The notes under the pieces are model-generated. The model ran no database searches and was not told the origin of the DNA. It worked only from the letters and a program-made list of their open reading frames with translations. The translations under genes and the position numbers were made by a program. Shown here piece by piece: positions 55,201-63,600 of a stretch of 64,000 bases of DNA (positions within the stretch are counted from its first letter, which is position 1; the number at the start of each line of letters is the position of its first letter). The stretch is from the NCBI GenBank assembly GCA_013397435.1, contig VZRG01002594.1:30047-94046 (forward strand), read 5' to 3'. Source of the DNA: Erythrocercus mccallii (Eukaryota; Chordata; Aves; Passeriformes; Dicruridae).

Positions 55201-57611
55201 ACCAGGGGTCCAAGTGCCTTTGAGCTCACAGGAGGCAAAGTCACAAGGCAGGCAGAGTCAGTGTGCTGGTCCTTTGGCACAACTGAAATTGGGCTTCTAA
55301 GGGCACAGGAAAAGGAGCTGTATTGGCTGAACAACACATGTAGAATGCTGCTTGTCCTCTCCCACTGCTTTACCAGTCAGGGCTTCTGCCTTCATCCCAC
55401 ATGACAAATCAGAGAGGTGGCCTTGGGTCAGCAAAAACACATGGAGTATGACAAGAAAACTTGTGGTATCAAGTCATACTTTCCTGTGGGTCTACAGTGA
55501 GATTTTGCAAACTTACAGAGGAGAAATCTGTGGTGTTCACAGTCCCTCATCACAAAGCCCAGCTGACAAGAGAATTGACTGCACTGCTGGCTGTCCCAGT
55601 ATTCAGAGGATTTGGGACCTCCATCCACCACCTCGAAGAGACCTGACACTCTGCATCAACACTTGATCTTCTCATGATACCATTTCCCCCTTCTTTTCAA
55701 CAAGCCTTAGAGGAAAACAAAAACTATGGGCACAGAGGCAGGCTCAAACAATAAAACTTGCTGCAGCCTCACTGAGAAAACAACAGGAAAATCACAGGAA
55801 GTGTAACATTTTCACCCTTCAGACAAGTATCTCACACTCAGGTCAGTCTCAAAATGCACCTTCCAAACACGGTACACAGTCATCACTGGTTCTGACAGTC
55901 ACTGCTGTTTGATGATCTGTACTCCCACAGTCAAACTTACCCTGTTCCAACAGAGATCCCCAAAAATTGCACTCACCTCTATGGGCTCAGAAAGGGTTTC
56001 AAATTTGGATAGTTCTGTTTTGGCTTTTGCCTTCAAATCTGAGAGATCTTCATCGGTCTCTTCCTTGGGCTCAGAAGGGGTTTCTAACTTGGATAGTTCA
56101 GCTTTAACTTTTGCCTTCAAATCCAAGACATCTTCATTGGGTCCTTCATGATATTCCTCCAGGAGAGGTTTGAGCTCCAGGGATTCAAATGGTGCCTGAT
56201 CTTGGCCATCCATGGGTCTGACATAGGCAGTTGGTTTCTGCTGCATTGCACTGGCTTTTGATGTCAAAGAAGGTGGAAAAGTCTGAGAGGAAGGCTGAGT
56301 GGTGCTGGTCAAGGTAATGGCTGGGCTGTCCCAACTTTCCTTCTCCTGTGATCCTGTCACTATATCCTGTAATGATTTGGTTTGACTGTAGGTTGACCCA
56401 TGATTTTTGCTGCTGTTCTGTGATCTGGAATTGATCTGCTGACTGGAATGTATAGGTGACAGGGGTGCCACGGGAGAAGACAACAAACATGGCAGGAACG
56501 GGGAAAGCACCAGAGGGCAGGCCTGCAGGCCATGAGCACGACCTTCCCTGTTCCCAGGCTTGTCATTGTGGCTGTGGGGAAAACCTGCCTGAGCATCCTG
56601 GCCAGCACTGCTGTGCTCCTGACTGTGGCTCCGAGCGCTGGGTAAGCTGCGGCTCTTGCTGTGCAAACCTGAAGCTGGTTCTGTTCCTGACTGTGCCTTT
56701 TGGTAGTGACTGGAGTGGCTTGGAGGATGAGGGGGTACAATCATGGGTCCCACGGGTGGACGGCGGGTCAGCTGCTGGAATGAAGATGGCAACGTACGGA
56801 TGGCCTTCTCAGGGAAGTACGGGCGATCAGGCTGTCTAGGGGGAAACAGAGGGGCAACACTGTTTGGAATCCCTATAAGGTTTTGACAAGATTTGTTGCT
56901 CATGAACTCCTTGACCTCCTCATAATTGCCCAGCATGTTCTGAATTCGGCTTGACAACTCATCTTCTTTATTAGTCTGCAACAGAAGAACAAAGAGGTGG
57001 ACATTTCAAAAACCACCAAGAGATCCAGCTCAGGAAGAGACATTCTTCAGAATCTTAACCTAATCACCACATATCACCATGACTGAAGTTAGGCAAGCTC
57101 ATCTTGAGCCTGCAAATTTCTCCAAAGCAGACTGGACTGCTCAAGCCACTATCAGCTATTCCAAGCCATGCTTGGTGCACCTGCAGCCTCCAGGAGTGCT
57201 AACATCAGATTCATTTGTTATACTTCAGGCAGACATGCAGCCAAGCTACTCCTGAGCACTCTCCCTCAAACTACAGGGGGCCAGCCCAAAATCCATACTG
57301 CTCTTGCACAACCAATAGAGATTCAAGCACATACTCTGAGGAATTGAAATTAAGCAAATGGGAAGATGCTGTGTTTGTATTTATCGTGCTCAAGTCTGCT
57401 ACATCCTCTGCAGAGCCATAGCTCTCCTCTTCCACCCCAAGCCTCTTTTCTCCTCTCTTTCGCTCCCTCCCCCACATCCCATACCATTACCTTGTAGGGT
57501 TCTGCAAAGAGGGGAGTCTTCTCAGAGAACTGTTTTTTGTCTTCCAGAGCCTCCTGACTCCGTCTCTCTTTCTCTCGAATCCGCAGCAAGTTTCTGTCCT
57601 CATTGCACAAG
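15832..57611 (-). CDS. AFF1: AFF1 (AF4), super elongation complex scaffold; 20 coding exons, 5' end missing
   Basis: AFF1 is a mostly disordered nuclear scaffold that joins P-TEFb, ELL and AF9/ENL in the super elongation complex and so releases paused RNA polymerase II. Joined exons on the minus strand: 57491-57611, 55977-56975, 37331-37375, 36255-36341, 35623-35659, 35208-35259, 31040-31094, 30874-30911, 29325-29481, 27141-28025, 25377-25474, 23296-23536, 22401-22492, 21752-21815, 20803-20939, 20497-20568, 19801-19894, 19655-19698, 18653-18882, 15832-15953. These total 3,670 nt, 1,222 residues plus stop, numbered r1-r1222 below from the first complete codon. Human AFF1 is about 1,210 residues. 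Residues such as KPTAYVRPMDGQDQAP, NKWQLDNWLTKV and QTVGSKRP point to AFF1 rather than AFF2, AFF3 or AFF4. All introns are GT-AG and phases agree at every join. The exon carrying the start codon is beyond 64000. Exon limits were read by eye against remembered family sequence, so a few small alternative exons could be missing. Confidence 0.97.
18057..18099 (+). repeat. Poly(A) tract of 43 bases in AFF1 3'-most intron
   Basis: An uninterrupted run of 43 A on the plus strand (poly-U in the AFF1 pre-mRNA), within the last intron. No AATAAA lies close upstream, and no target-site duplication is evident, so I treat it as simple sequence rather than a retrocopy tail. Confidence 0.9.
18653..18882 (-). 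CDS. AFF1: AFF1 230-nt exon (STGLPSPLSP to ARKNK)
   Basis: Encodes r1106-1183. It opens STGLPSPLSPIPSPAGSVSS, a Ser/Pro linker seen in all AFF proteins, passes through a Ser/Thr/Asn-rich stretch, then VTSSYVNITSYILHAYEIWE and ADALARKNK, the last helical pair of the C-terminal domain. Acceptor gctgcag, donor AAAG|gtaaat. Confidence 0.95.
19655..19698 (-). CDS. AFF1: AFF1 44-nt exon
   Basis: Encodes SNFRVIQASSPGVAR when joined (r1092-1106), in the place of human SSSKVAQAPSPCIAS. Acceptor gctgcag|AGTAAT, donor GCAAG|gtaaga. An AG two bases in would give another phase and is not used in this model. Confidence 0.9.
19801..19894 (-). CDS. AFF1: AFF1 94-nt exon (MRCQSILHMAMFGYKKD)
   Basis: Encodes r1060-1091, MRCQSILHMAMFGYKKDTAM then RYSRLLNDHFK. 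It closely matches human MRCQSILNMAMFRCKKDIAIKYSRTLNKHF. Acceptor gtccacag, donor AAG|gtaggg, phase 0 at exit. Confidence 0.95.
20497..20568 (-). CDS. AFF1: AFF1 72-nt exon (FIMTLKPFAD)
   Basis: Encodes r1036-1060, FIMTLKPFADSSVSSHGKIF then AVLR, matching human FIMSLKSFSDATAPTQEKIFAVLC. Acceptor ccctag, donor TACG|gtaact. The length is divisible by three, but the flanking split codons mean skipping would also change a residue at the join. Confidence 0.93.
20803..20939 (-). CDS. AFF1: AFF1 137-nt exon (FQYLEAALLFIEYG)
   Basis: Encodes r991-1036, TDKTGKAFQYLEAALLFIEY then GIALESD and SAYSILSDTIVLIK. This is the TPR-like helical core of the C-terminal homology domain, with clear matches to human GKAFKYLEAVLSFIECGIA. 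Acceptor caatag, donor CAA|gtaagt. Confidence 0.95.
21752..21815 (-). CDS. AFF1: AFF1 64-nt exon (start of C-terminal homology domain)
   Basis: Encodes r969-990, QHSKEYYIEQAQRLKHKADAM. It corresponds to the human ADLHMREAKKMKQKAELM helix and keeps the pattern of Ala, Lys and Leu. Acceptor aattcag, donor ATG|gtatgt. The domain is helical and mediates homo- and heterodimerisation of AFF proteins. Confidence 0.93.
22401..22492 (-). CDS. AFF1: AFF1 92-nt exon (PFPVPSLPNG motif)
   Basis: Encodes r939-969, GSADDVTKPFPVPSLPNGTS then KPRRPLLKFEK. The PFPVPSLPNG block is conserved in AFF1 and marks the entry to the C-terminal homology domain. Acceptor tttttcag, donor GAAAA|gtaagt. Confidence 0.94.
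23296..23536 (-). CDS. AFF1: AFF1 241-nt exon (VLPPLP and KSNHKD segment)
   Basis: Encodes r858-938, starting ASKASSETQKKDVLPPLP and including ARNKSNHKDPLFAKHRKVEG, which matches human TKSNHKDSSIPKQRRVEG. Acceptor atctccag, donor AAA|gtaggt, phase 0 at exit. It is basic and disordered and lies just upstream of the C-terminal homology domain. Confidence 0.94.
25377..25474 (-). CDS. AFF1: AFF1 98-nt lysine-rich exon
   Basis: Encodes r826-858, RGEKEETDRKKMKSEKETKS then LQSSANKDSSKLK. It matches the human KRKGEAERDCDNKK region and is a likely nuclear localisation segment. Acceptor ctattag|AGGGGA in phase 0, donor TGAA|gtgagt. A second AG two bases further in would shift the frame. Confidence 0.92.
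25858..26148 (-). mobile_element. CR1 LINE fragment with C-terminal ORF2 remnant
   Basis: The minus strand keeps an open frame that reads LAEKDLEVLLDEGLDVTQQS, then LLAQKAKRVLGCIQR and LPLCSALVRPHLQCCIQLWG. These are the hallmark C-terminal residues of CR1 ORF2 (AEKDLGVLVD, ALVRPHLEYCVQFW). It is 5'-truncated and sits in an AFF1 intron in the same orientation as AFF1. The flanks are approximate. Confidence 0.9.
27141..28025 (-). CDS. AFF1: AFF1 large central exon (295 codons)
   Basis: Encodes r531-825. It begins PEPPISNKWQLDNWLTKV, which is family-invariant. Then come a short Q4 run, QTVGSKRPSKP, several lysine-rich blocks typical of nuclear localisation signals, the conserved LPLPLGEKLLSPVRD block, and the hydrophobic AF9/ENL-binding segment. 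It ends EEPFAKKK. Length 885 nt, phase 0 on both sides; acceptor gtctgcag|CCCGAG, donor AAG|gtgaga. The middle is poorly conserved and relatively GC-rich, so long open frames on the opposite strand are by-products. Confidence 0.96.
27267..27305 (-). other. AFF1: AF9/ENL AHD-binding segment in AFF1
   Basis: Residues about r771-783 read LVVKIDLCHLEKV, the counterpart of the human segment with VKITLDLLSRIP. That peptide folds with the AHD domain of AF9 (MLLT3) and ENL (MLLT1). The alternating hydrophobic residues are kept, and the bird has the Ile-Asp-Leu form that, as I recall it, also occurs in AFF4. Function is inferred from family knowledge. Confidence 0.75.
29325..29481 (-). CDS. AFF1: AFF1 serine-rich transactivation exon
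   Basis: Encodes r478-530. It opens SLQSQPKSVASAHSSS, then the poly-Ser/Asp/Glu tract around r491-516, and ends PPSAPAPE. This is the acidic pSer region that acts as the AF4 transactivation domain and recruits transcription factors. Acceptor ccttgcag, donor GAG|gtgaat, phase 0 at exit. An in-exon ttacag could act as an alternative acceptor 9 bases in, but it would break the phase. Confidence 0.94.
30874..30911 (-). CDS. AFF1: AFF1 38-nt micro-exon
   Basis: Encodes VVEKSPSSLAPP plus two bases (r466-478), matching human TPEKPPSSSAPP. Acceptor aaacag|GTTGTT, donor CCAAG|gtacag. The AG at its end joins C of the next exon to make Ser. Its length is not a multiple of three, so skipping would shift the frame. 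Confidence 0.88.
31040..31094 (-). CDS. AFF1: AFF1 55-nt exon (MLQDDLQLSDSEE, ALF region)
   Basis: Encodes r447-465, MLQDDLQLSDSEESGDDQ, the near-invariant acidic LSDSE block of AFF proteins. The acceptor is tttcag. The donor is CAA|gtcggt, which departs from the gtaagt or gtgagt used at most other exons of the gene. The reading is supported because the next exon joins in phase and gives the expected protein. Confidence 0.9.
31278..31302 (+). repeat. Poly(T) tract of 25 bases
   Basis: An uninterrupted T run on the plus strand in the intron just upstream (in AFF1 sense) of the MLQDDLQLSDSEE exon. It reads as A-rich in the transcript, so it is not a polypyrimidine tract for AFF1. Confidence 0.9.
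32578..32670 (+). repeat. T/G-rich low-complexity tract
   Basis: Repeated TTTTG and TTTG units interspersed with short G runs on the plus strand. It lies within an AFF1 intron about 50 bases from a CR1 fragment. Confidence 0.75.
32717..32819 (-). mobile_element. CR1 LINE 3' end fragment (minus orientation)
   Basis: The plus strand reads cacagaatcatagaatggtt and continues through gaagagaccttggagatcat to cagggacatg. This is the reverse complement of the avian CR1 3' terminus, ending in the ATTCTATGATT-type tail. It is strong evidence for a bird genome. Confidence 0.9.
34974..35030 (+). mobile_element. CR1 LINE 3' end fragment (plus orientation)
   Basis: The sequence ggactggatgaacttaaagg followed by tcttttccaacctaaccgat and tctatgactc matches the last bases of CR1 elements. 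It is a very short 5'-truncated copy in an AFF1 intron, opposite in orientation to the gene. Confidence 0.85.
35208..35259 (-). CDS. AFF1: AFF1 52-nt exon (KQY segment)
   Basis: Encodes KQYGAPSETLPGSQPRTS once joined to the flanking split codons (r430-447), matching the human QKQYDTSSKTHSNSQQGTSS segment. Acceptor ttccag, donor CATC|gtaagt. The incoming A completes an AAG codon and the outgoing TC joins A to give Ser. Confidence 0.9.
35623..35659 (-). CDS. AFF1: AFF1 37-nt exon
   Basis: Encodes ELQPEGSVAKGQ plus one base (r418-430). The other two frames contain stops. Acceptor ttttttctag, donor CAAA|gtaagt. It is less conserved than its neighbours. Together with the next two exons it forms a 144-nt block between phase-0 joins, so the three could be skipped without changing frame. 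Confidence 0.85.
36255..36341 (-). CDS. AFF1: AFF1 exon with the conserved SWPPPLTA motif (ELL-binding region)
   Basis: Encodes r389-417, EMTRSWPPPLTALNTP through KFPFPTK. This is one of the most conserved blocks in the AFF family and falls within the segment mapped in AFF4 as the ELL2-binding peptide. It is 29 codons, phase 0 on both sides, with acceptor ttccag and donor AAAG|gtaag. Human has His where this bird has Arg in EMTxSW. Confidence 0.95.
37331..37375 (-). CDS. AFF1: AFF1 15-codon exon (EEIL segment)
   Basis: Encodes r374-388, QTNPIDVQSIEEILR, which aligns with the human segment ending VEEILK. The acceptor is ttacag and the donor is AGG|gtaggt; both sides are phase 0. It follows an 18.6-kb intron. 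It begins the part of the ALF region that, in AFF4, binds ELL proteins. Confidence 0.92.
41854..41887. repeat. Exact 17-bp tandem duplication
   Basis: The unit attatacttgaatatct occurs twice back to back without mismatch, in the large AFF1 intron. Confidence 0.9.
43402..43515. repeat. 9-bp minisatellite (ATGCAATAT), 12.7 copies
   Basis: Twelve perfect head-to-tail units at 43402-43509 and a partial unit to 43515. An additional inverted-like gcatataaatatatgcaat lies at about 43530-43549. The absence of mismatches suggests recent expansion or homogenisation. The open frame through it (repeating M-Q-Y) is a consequence of the 9-bp period and not a gene. Confidence 0.95.
46195..46233. repeat. 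GCT trinucleotide repeat, 13 units (AGC/CAG in AFF1 sense)
   Basis: Thirteen uninterrupted GCT units on the plus strand, giving CAG-type repeats in the AFF1 pre-mRNA within the large intron. The flanks show no exon features, so the poly-Gln, poly-Ser and poly-Leu frames through it are not taken as coding. Confidence 0.95.
49664..49799. repeat. 68-bp tandem duplication
   Basis: Copies are 49664-49731 and 49732-49799, sharing aatatctagtgacatttatg and most of the rest, with about six differences by eye. It lies in the large AFF1 intron and has no coding features. Confidence 0.9.
55977..56975 (-). CDS. AFF1: AFF1 large N-terminal exon (333 codons)
   Basis: Encodes r41-373. It opens with TNKEDELSSRIQNMLGNYEE, which completes the P-TEFb-binding block. 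A Ser/His/Pro-rich disordered stretch follows, then a conserved PLSPIHSSQQ segment and the SIAH-type degron PTAYVRP with downstream MDGQDQAP. It ends with two tandem 28-residue acidic/lysine-rich repeats (LDLKAKVKAELSKLETPSEP and LSDLKAKAKTELSKFETLSEP). The exon is 999 nt, phase 0 on both sides, with acceptor tgcag|ACTAAT and donor ATAGAG|gtgagt. In human AFF1 the matching exon lies just before the introns where MLL (KMT2A) fusion breakpoints cluster. Confidence 0.96.
55981..56148 (-). repeat. AFF1: In-frame 84-bp tandem duplication within AFF1 coding sequence
   Basis: Units are 55981-56064 and 56065-56148, each 28 codons, differing at roughly a fifth of positions by eye. Both encode an acidic start, then D-L-K-A-K, an E-L-S-K core, and an E-T-x-S-E-P end. 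As I recall the human protein, there is only one related segment here. The second copy ends four nucleotides before the donor of this exon, immediately ahead of the ELL-binding exons. The frame is open through both copies. Confidence 0.85.
56214..56234 (-). other. AFF1: SIAH E3-ligase degron motif PxAxVxP in AFF1
   Basis: The seven codons read PTAYVRP, an exact fit to the PxAxVxP consensus bound by SIAH ubiquitin ligases. In mouse, a missense change at the valine of the equivalent AF4 site (the robotic mutant) slows turnover of the protein. The motif here is intact, so regulated degradation is probably kept in this bird. Binding is inferred from the motif, not shown by the sequence. Confidence 0.75.
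57491..57611 (-). CDS. AFF1: AFF1 coding exon 1 of those in the window (N-terminal homology block)
   Basis: Encodes r1-40, beginning LCNEDRNLLRIREKERR and ending PLFAEPYK. This is the conserved AFF N-terminus. The end of this exon and the start of the next form the region known to contact cyclin T1/CDK9 (P-TEFb). The acceptor is taaag before C-TTG-TGC, so the upstream exon must end in phase 2; the human protein has Ser at this join. The donor is AAG|gtaatg, phase 0. The Met inside the open frame (ATG within TGCAATGAG) is in another frame from the protein and is not the start. Confidence 0.95.
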
Positions 57612-60600
57612 CTTTAGGAAGGAGAGAAAGGACGGATGGTTAACTTTGTATACCAGTGTTATCAACAAGTATCTACTTTGTACAGACACCCTGGTTGCAG
57701 ACAATGGCATACATCCAGAATGAAAGTAATTTTGAAATCCATGGCATGGTTACAGCTGACAAATCAGTTACATCAAGATTTTGCTGCACAACACAGTAAT
57801 GTGGCACACAAGGTACATGCATCTTTCTCAGTGATTTCTAGTCCTGATACCATCCCTCAAGAACAGTGGGAAGGAAAAAGCTATCCATCCATTTCATTGT
57901 GAAACAAATTGAGGAGCAGTCAGTGGGGGTGACAAGGACACCAGCTGGCAAATTCATTTGCAAAAATAAGTGTGAAAAACTACCATCCTTGTTCTTCAGA
58001 CTTCCACCCCAACTCTTCACCCAGGAGTAAAAGAGAATCCATTATTTTGAAGGTGATGCCACTTTCAAAGAATTTTGAATTTTGCCTACTTGGCAAAAAA
58101 CAAGGCAACACTACTTGGCAATAAAAAGGCTTGAAAACTGCTCATCAGGAAACCCATGTAGTTGTATTTAAAGCAATCATGAAAACACATTTAGAAAGGT
58201 CTCAATCTCAGAAAGCACCAGGTCAAATTCCCCTGCTCCCTCCTTAACCACATCTGCATGCATTCAACTCCACCAGCCCCACACCAAAGCACCAATAAAC
58301 CTGGGTCACATGGACAGCAGAAACACTTCATGGGAAACCAGATCCTTTAAACTACACCTTGCCTGTGAAATTCTACTGCAAAACAAGGGAATCTCCTGCT
58401 CTAATCTTCATAGACATAAGGGAAACCATGCGGGCATCTCTCTCCTATTTCTACTCTACTGCACAGTCTACTGTATACATACAATTCCTATATTCTTCTT
58501 CATACTCGCAAATTCTCAAGCGTCCAATTTGCAAGGGAAGAGCCTCGTCCTCTCCTCACCAGTGACATCTTTCCAAATGCTACACCAGTAGCCACCTACT
58601 GCAAGGTTAATCATCCCTAGAGGAGAGGCAGAGGACTGGCTTTGCTGTAGCAGTTAACCAAGAGGTCTGACCCCCTCACAGGGGAGTTTCCTGACTCAAT
58701 GGGAGCTTTGGAAAATTATGCTGACAGATGGCAAATTTCTATATATGGAACTGTAGTAAGGATGTACTTGTACCACTAAGGCAGAAAAACATATTCAGGG
58801 GTTAGACTGTGCACATTTAGCATAGTTTCCAAGTTTGCTAGTGCCAAACTGTTTCCAAATATAGCAAAACAGAAGTGTCCATTAATATCTATGTATCCTA
58901 CTTCTGCAAACAATTTTAACCATTCATAAAAGGAAAAAGAAGAAAGCAGGAATCACAGACCACTGCTTCAGTAAATACATACAATCCTTCTGTAATAAAC
59001 TGTATAATAGAACCATATCCCCTGTGCATCTAATGTCATTCTGCATGTCAGCAATTTCCTATCTATAAGCAGTTAGTTGGGCAGTTGCACCGTGTGTGCC
59101 AAAAAAGCTTTGTGCAGTCAGGTGTGGGAAACACCAACTGCAAAACACAAAAAACTTGGGAAAAATTATAAGGCAAACTAGAAGCAATCTTGGCTATATC
59201 TACTATCTGAAACTGTATGCTTGCAAATGATTTTTTAAAGTGAATGTGTTTCACAAAAAGGCAGGCCACATATTATGACCCTGAACATTGCTTTTTACTA
59301 AAACACTGTGCTTACATTCATGTGGATTACGGATGTCCTTCTATTTCTAGGCTGGCAAGCACCCAAACTCGGAGTAATCAAGTTGTTTTGCTCAGAGGTT
59401 CTGATCACATTCAAACAAAAGGAAAACCCTAAATCACTTGAGTGTCTCACAACAATAATATTTATGATGAGAAGTAGCTATGTTTCCTATATGTACCGAC
59501 ATTGAATGTAAAACAACTTATGTGCTGCTTGCTGCAAAGACAGCAGCTGTAATACCTCTAAAGACCTTTTCTTTCCCTGAACCTTCCTTGACCCCAAGCT
59601 CTCTTCCCAACGATAAATTCTTTCTAAAGAGTGTGGAGGGGGGGCAGAGGGGAAGGGCAGGGACACTGCCTATTTGCCATAGTGCCAGTTCCCGAAGGTT
59701 TAAGGGGAGACAAAAGTGCCTGCTCGGGAACATCCCAGCGGACACAGGTGTTCGCACACTTACAGGAGTACCAGCAATGCTCAGTGAGGTCAATCCTCAT
59801 ACCCTCATGGGCTACAGTGGCCTGAGCTGCTGGCCACGCACAGGCGACTGACCCTGCCAGGCCAGGGGTCATTCCCCTCCCCTTTGCTGCTCAGGATCCA
59901 CCACCCACCCTCTGCCTCACTCCCTGAATCAGGTCAATGAAATCTTCGTTCCAAGTTTTCCTCCAACTTCATTGAACAGGAGCTACGGTTTCAAAAGCAG
60001 AAGGGTACGGGGATAAAACACTAAGAAGATATTTATTTAATAATGCAGCTGAGAGCAGCAGCCTTCCTTTGTCTAAGTTGCAGACAGGACCTTAAACTAC
60101 CTGAAGACAAGAGCTAAAACCCCTTCCAATTGTATTTTATCACATAGGTCTCATGAAAACCTTTTGAAAACCTGGGCTATGCTGTAACTCACACAGCTGC
60201 TATCCTAAGGTCAAGAGTCAGGAAGTCAGGTAGAAAGCCTCTGTGAACCACGGTCAGCTCGGGCCCTGTGTGGCCCCATGCCAAGAGGAGAGGAGGTCTC
60301 AATGTCCTGCCAGGCACCAGTAGGGAAACCCATGCGGAGATCTGCCAGGCTCCAGCAAGGCGTCCCTGGTGCACACGCAGCCCCAACCCTGCTACTGCCA
60401 AAGCTGCAGGGAGAACCCCAACTCCTGTTCATCAGGAACCTCTTCAGACTTGCAGCTTTGATATTCAGATTTTCCTACAATGAGAACTCAAGAAAAACCT
60501 CAAAATCACCCTTAAGCTCTTCCTTACTGGTTTGCAGAAATGCTTTGGGAAACTGGACCTTGAGGCTTAGCATCAACACACCAAGCACATGGGAGCCTGG

Positions 60601-63600
60601 GAGTTGGGGGATACATGCACAAATCACCCCCACCTCCCCAAAAAATCCCCAAATTGTGCCTTGATACAGACTGAAACAGCAGAATTCTGCCAGGTTCAAA
60701 GCAGCCCAAGGTGAAGGAACTGCACTGGCTCCCATAATAAGGGATTTAGTTCAGGAAGTTCAGCAAAGCATACACCCTGACCCACATCATCATCCAGACT
60801 TGGGTCTGTAACAGAAGCCATAAAATACCGACATGCTCTGAAGCTGCTCTCAGTGACATGCCAACCCTCACTACATAGGTTCAAATGCTGATATGTGACA
60901 ATGCAGACCATGACAACATTTTCAAAAAATAGACTGGTGCAGGAAGAAATTCTGCCTCTTCTGTCCCGTGTGTTCTCTAAATGTAAATGAAATGGAAAAA
61001 AATGTTTTAATTGTAATAAGATCTAGTGCTGGCTCCCAAAAGGACTTATCCAGGAGCAAGGAAGGGAGGTGGAGAAAGGCAAAAAAGGAAACACAGAAAA
61101 CACTCATTTTTCTCTCAACATGCAAAACCTCTTCCTCTGAAACACTGAGACACAACATTTCGTTTCAGTACAACTGCAGGAAAACACAAATTTATTGAAG
61201 CTGCTTTGTCATTAAAAATGATTCTTTTTTTAATGTGAGAAACTGCTGATCATGACTGAGAGATGTGTTTTTGCTTAAGGCAAGACACATCATCCCCAAA
61301 AACAATTAAACAGAGATCACAAGGATGCATCAAAACAGCCTTGCTGCAGCACCCGGGTTCTGTTACTATTAAAATCTCCATAGAAGAATTGCCACCAATT
61401 TATAGAGCCAAGATCACACAAAGAATAAATATGCAGTTTCATTCATCAGCCCATCAGATTGAAAAGAAATGTGGATAAAGGCATAGCGCAGAAAGTTCCT
61501 GAGCATCACAGCTATGCTCACCTCTCACACTGGTATCACCTACGCAGCCTGACAGCAACACAAGCAGATGAAGGGACAAGACCAAACAGCATCAAAAGCT
61601 CCTCGTCCCAACCTTTGCTTCTTTTCCTTTATGGAAACATCGACAAATTGCAACTTGCTGAATCTTTTAAGTTCTGTTTCACATCAAACACTATTTCTCA
61701 GAAAACACACAGTTTAAACATACACAAAGTGATAAGAGAAAAACATAGGGCAGAACTACAACAGATGGTACAGTCAGTCAATAATTTTCTGTATCATCAA
61801 TCAGCTTTGGTACATGCTTCCCAAAAATATCTTCACACTGAAGTGATATGAATTGGAATTAGCTTTTCAAGATTTTGCTTCCTCTAGCTCCTTCAACTCA
61901 TCATGTCTGTCCAGCCCTGTTTACTGACTGTACAATGGGCATCAGACCCACTGAGCAAGGGATCAAGGCCTCATAGTCCACCTGTTTGTCTACAAAGACT
62001 GTAAGAAACCTCCTGTCAAATATTTTTGAACAAAAAAAAGGTTCCAAGAAAATGCAGCACTGCTGCAACCTTTCCTTCAACACATATGGAAAAATGATCC
62101 TGAATACACCTCTTTTTATGTTTTAAATACAAAGCCTCTAGGTTACACACACAAAAAAAATTGAAGCAGAGAAGGCTGGGATGTTGTAACAGGTAGAAGG
62201 GAACTGCCACTTTGCTTAAGTAGAAGCTAAGCTGGCTTTTGCCAGAAAAAAAAAAGCTCTACTTTTGTAACATTAATCATCTTCTCACTCAGCCTCTCCT
62301 ATGGTAATCTTTGGGTTCAAATTCTTACTTAATTGTTTCCTCCCACCGTTGTCAAGTTTAAAATTATATTCATTACTCAGCCATTAAAAGGCTTTTGCTT
62401 CCTTTCAGCATCAATAGGCCTTTGATCATCAAGCAGTTCCCAGGAGTAAGCCTCATCTTTTCCTGAGAAGAACTGAGCCCCCGGTGCCCTGAGCCCAGTG
62501 ACTTTAGCAGGAACTGGGAACTCTCAGATGTTCTTCAAACATGATAGATCCTTCATAGACTGAGCCTAACCCCCAGTGCAAATGGCTATGCACTTAAAAA
62601 CACACCCCAAGATTTCTCAACCTGTGGTCCACAAACCACTGAAGTATCAAAAGAGGAAAAAGCAGATTTGTCAAAAGATGCAAATAACTGACAGTAACAA
62701 CCTCTTTTGTGCCTACTCAAGAAAGGCAAACAAGTGAAAAGTTTATGACTTGGACTTTCTCTCACACCCTGAAATGTTTAAAATCTAACTATTATTTAGT
62801 CATAAACTGCCACGTACAACAGTAACTTAGGAAATCTGGAAAAATGTGACAATTATAGAGCACGTAACTATGGTGCCATAGCTAAAGACCTGAACAAACC
62901 AAGAGGCACCATCTGCACTTGCGATGCTGCAGAAATGAAGTCTCTAAAGTAACCTAGGCTTTCAGCCTCTCCCCATGTAGGTGACGTTAATAGAACTGTC
63001 AGAAAAGGTGTTAATTATAAGTTAGAGGGGAACACGAATGCTGTCATTCTCCATCTAAATGCAAATATACTAGAAGGGCTTTTAGGAATGTGTGATTGTG
63101 TGAAGTGTAATTACAAGGAAAGCAGACAAGGAGCTGATTAATTTAAGGCTTTTTTTGTTCTGGATGTGGCAGGCAAAGCAGGAAACATGAAAAATTTAAA
63201 TCACCGGGTATGTGCAATGAAAAATCCTGACCACTTCACCTCTGCAAGGCGTTCTGCACACGGCAGTCTCAGGCACACATCCCAGGATTTCCCCAAGCCA
63301 CGTGAGTGGTCTGAGTACCATTCAGCCCTGGAGGCATGCGTGTCTTTGTGGGTAAGTGAGTAAAGATCTGCAACTCAAGTGCTATTTCAGTGACCGGGTA
63401 TGCAAGAAAGAGTCAAAGCTGCTGGCGCCTTGGCTGCAGCTGATGGAGCAGCTCTAGAAGAACAGCCTAGGATGACACCTGAGTCCAGGACGAGTTCCCC
63501 AGATTTTAAGAGCCCTCTCATAGCTGCACACCAGGCAGCCTTGATTTCGGTGACCCAACCGTGACAAGACTGAGCTTCCATGTGAGCAGCTTTTGCAGGC

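Larger units (their letters stand above)
37376..55976 (-). other. AFF1: AFF1 18.6-kb intron
   Basis: No coding exon could be recognised here. Contents seen: a 17-bp duplication at 41854-41887, the 9-bp minisatellite at 43402-43515, a GCT repeat at 46195-46233, and a 68-bp tandem duplication at 49664-49799. It follows the large N-terminal exon, the position equivalent to the start of the human AFF1 breakpoint region in MLL-AF4 leukaemia. Confidence 0.8.

Noticed and set aside
59760..59872. Alternative AFF1 first exon using a gtaagt donor near 59760 (minus strand)
   Set aside because: In the phase needed to join the next exon, a stop codon occurs a few codons upstream with no ATG between.
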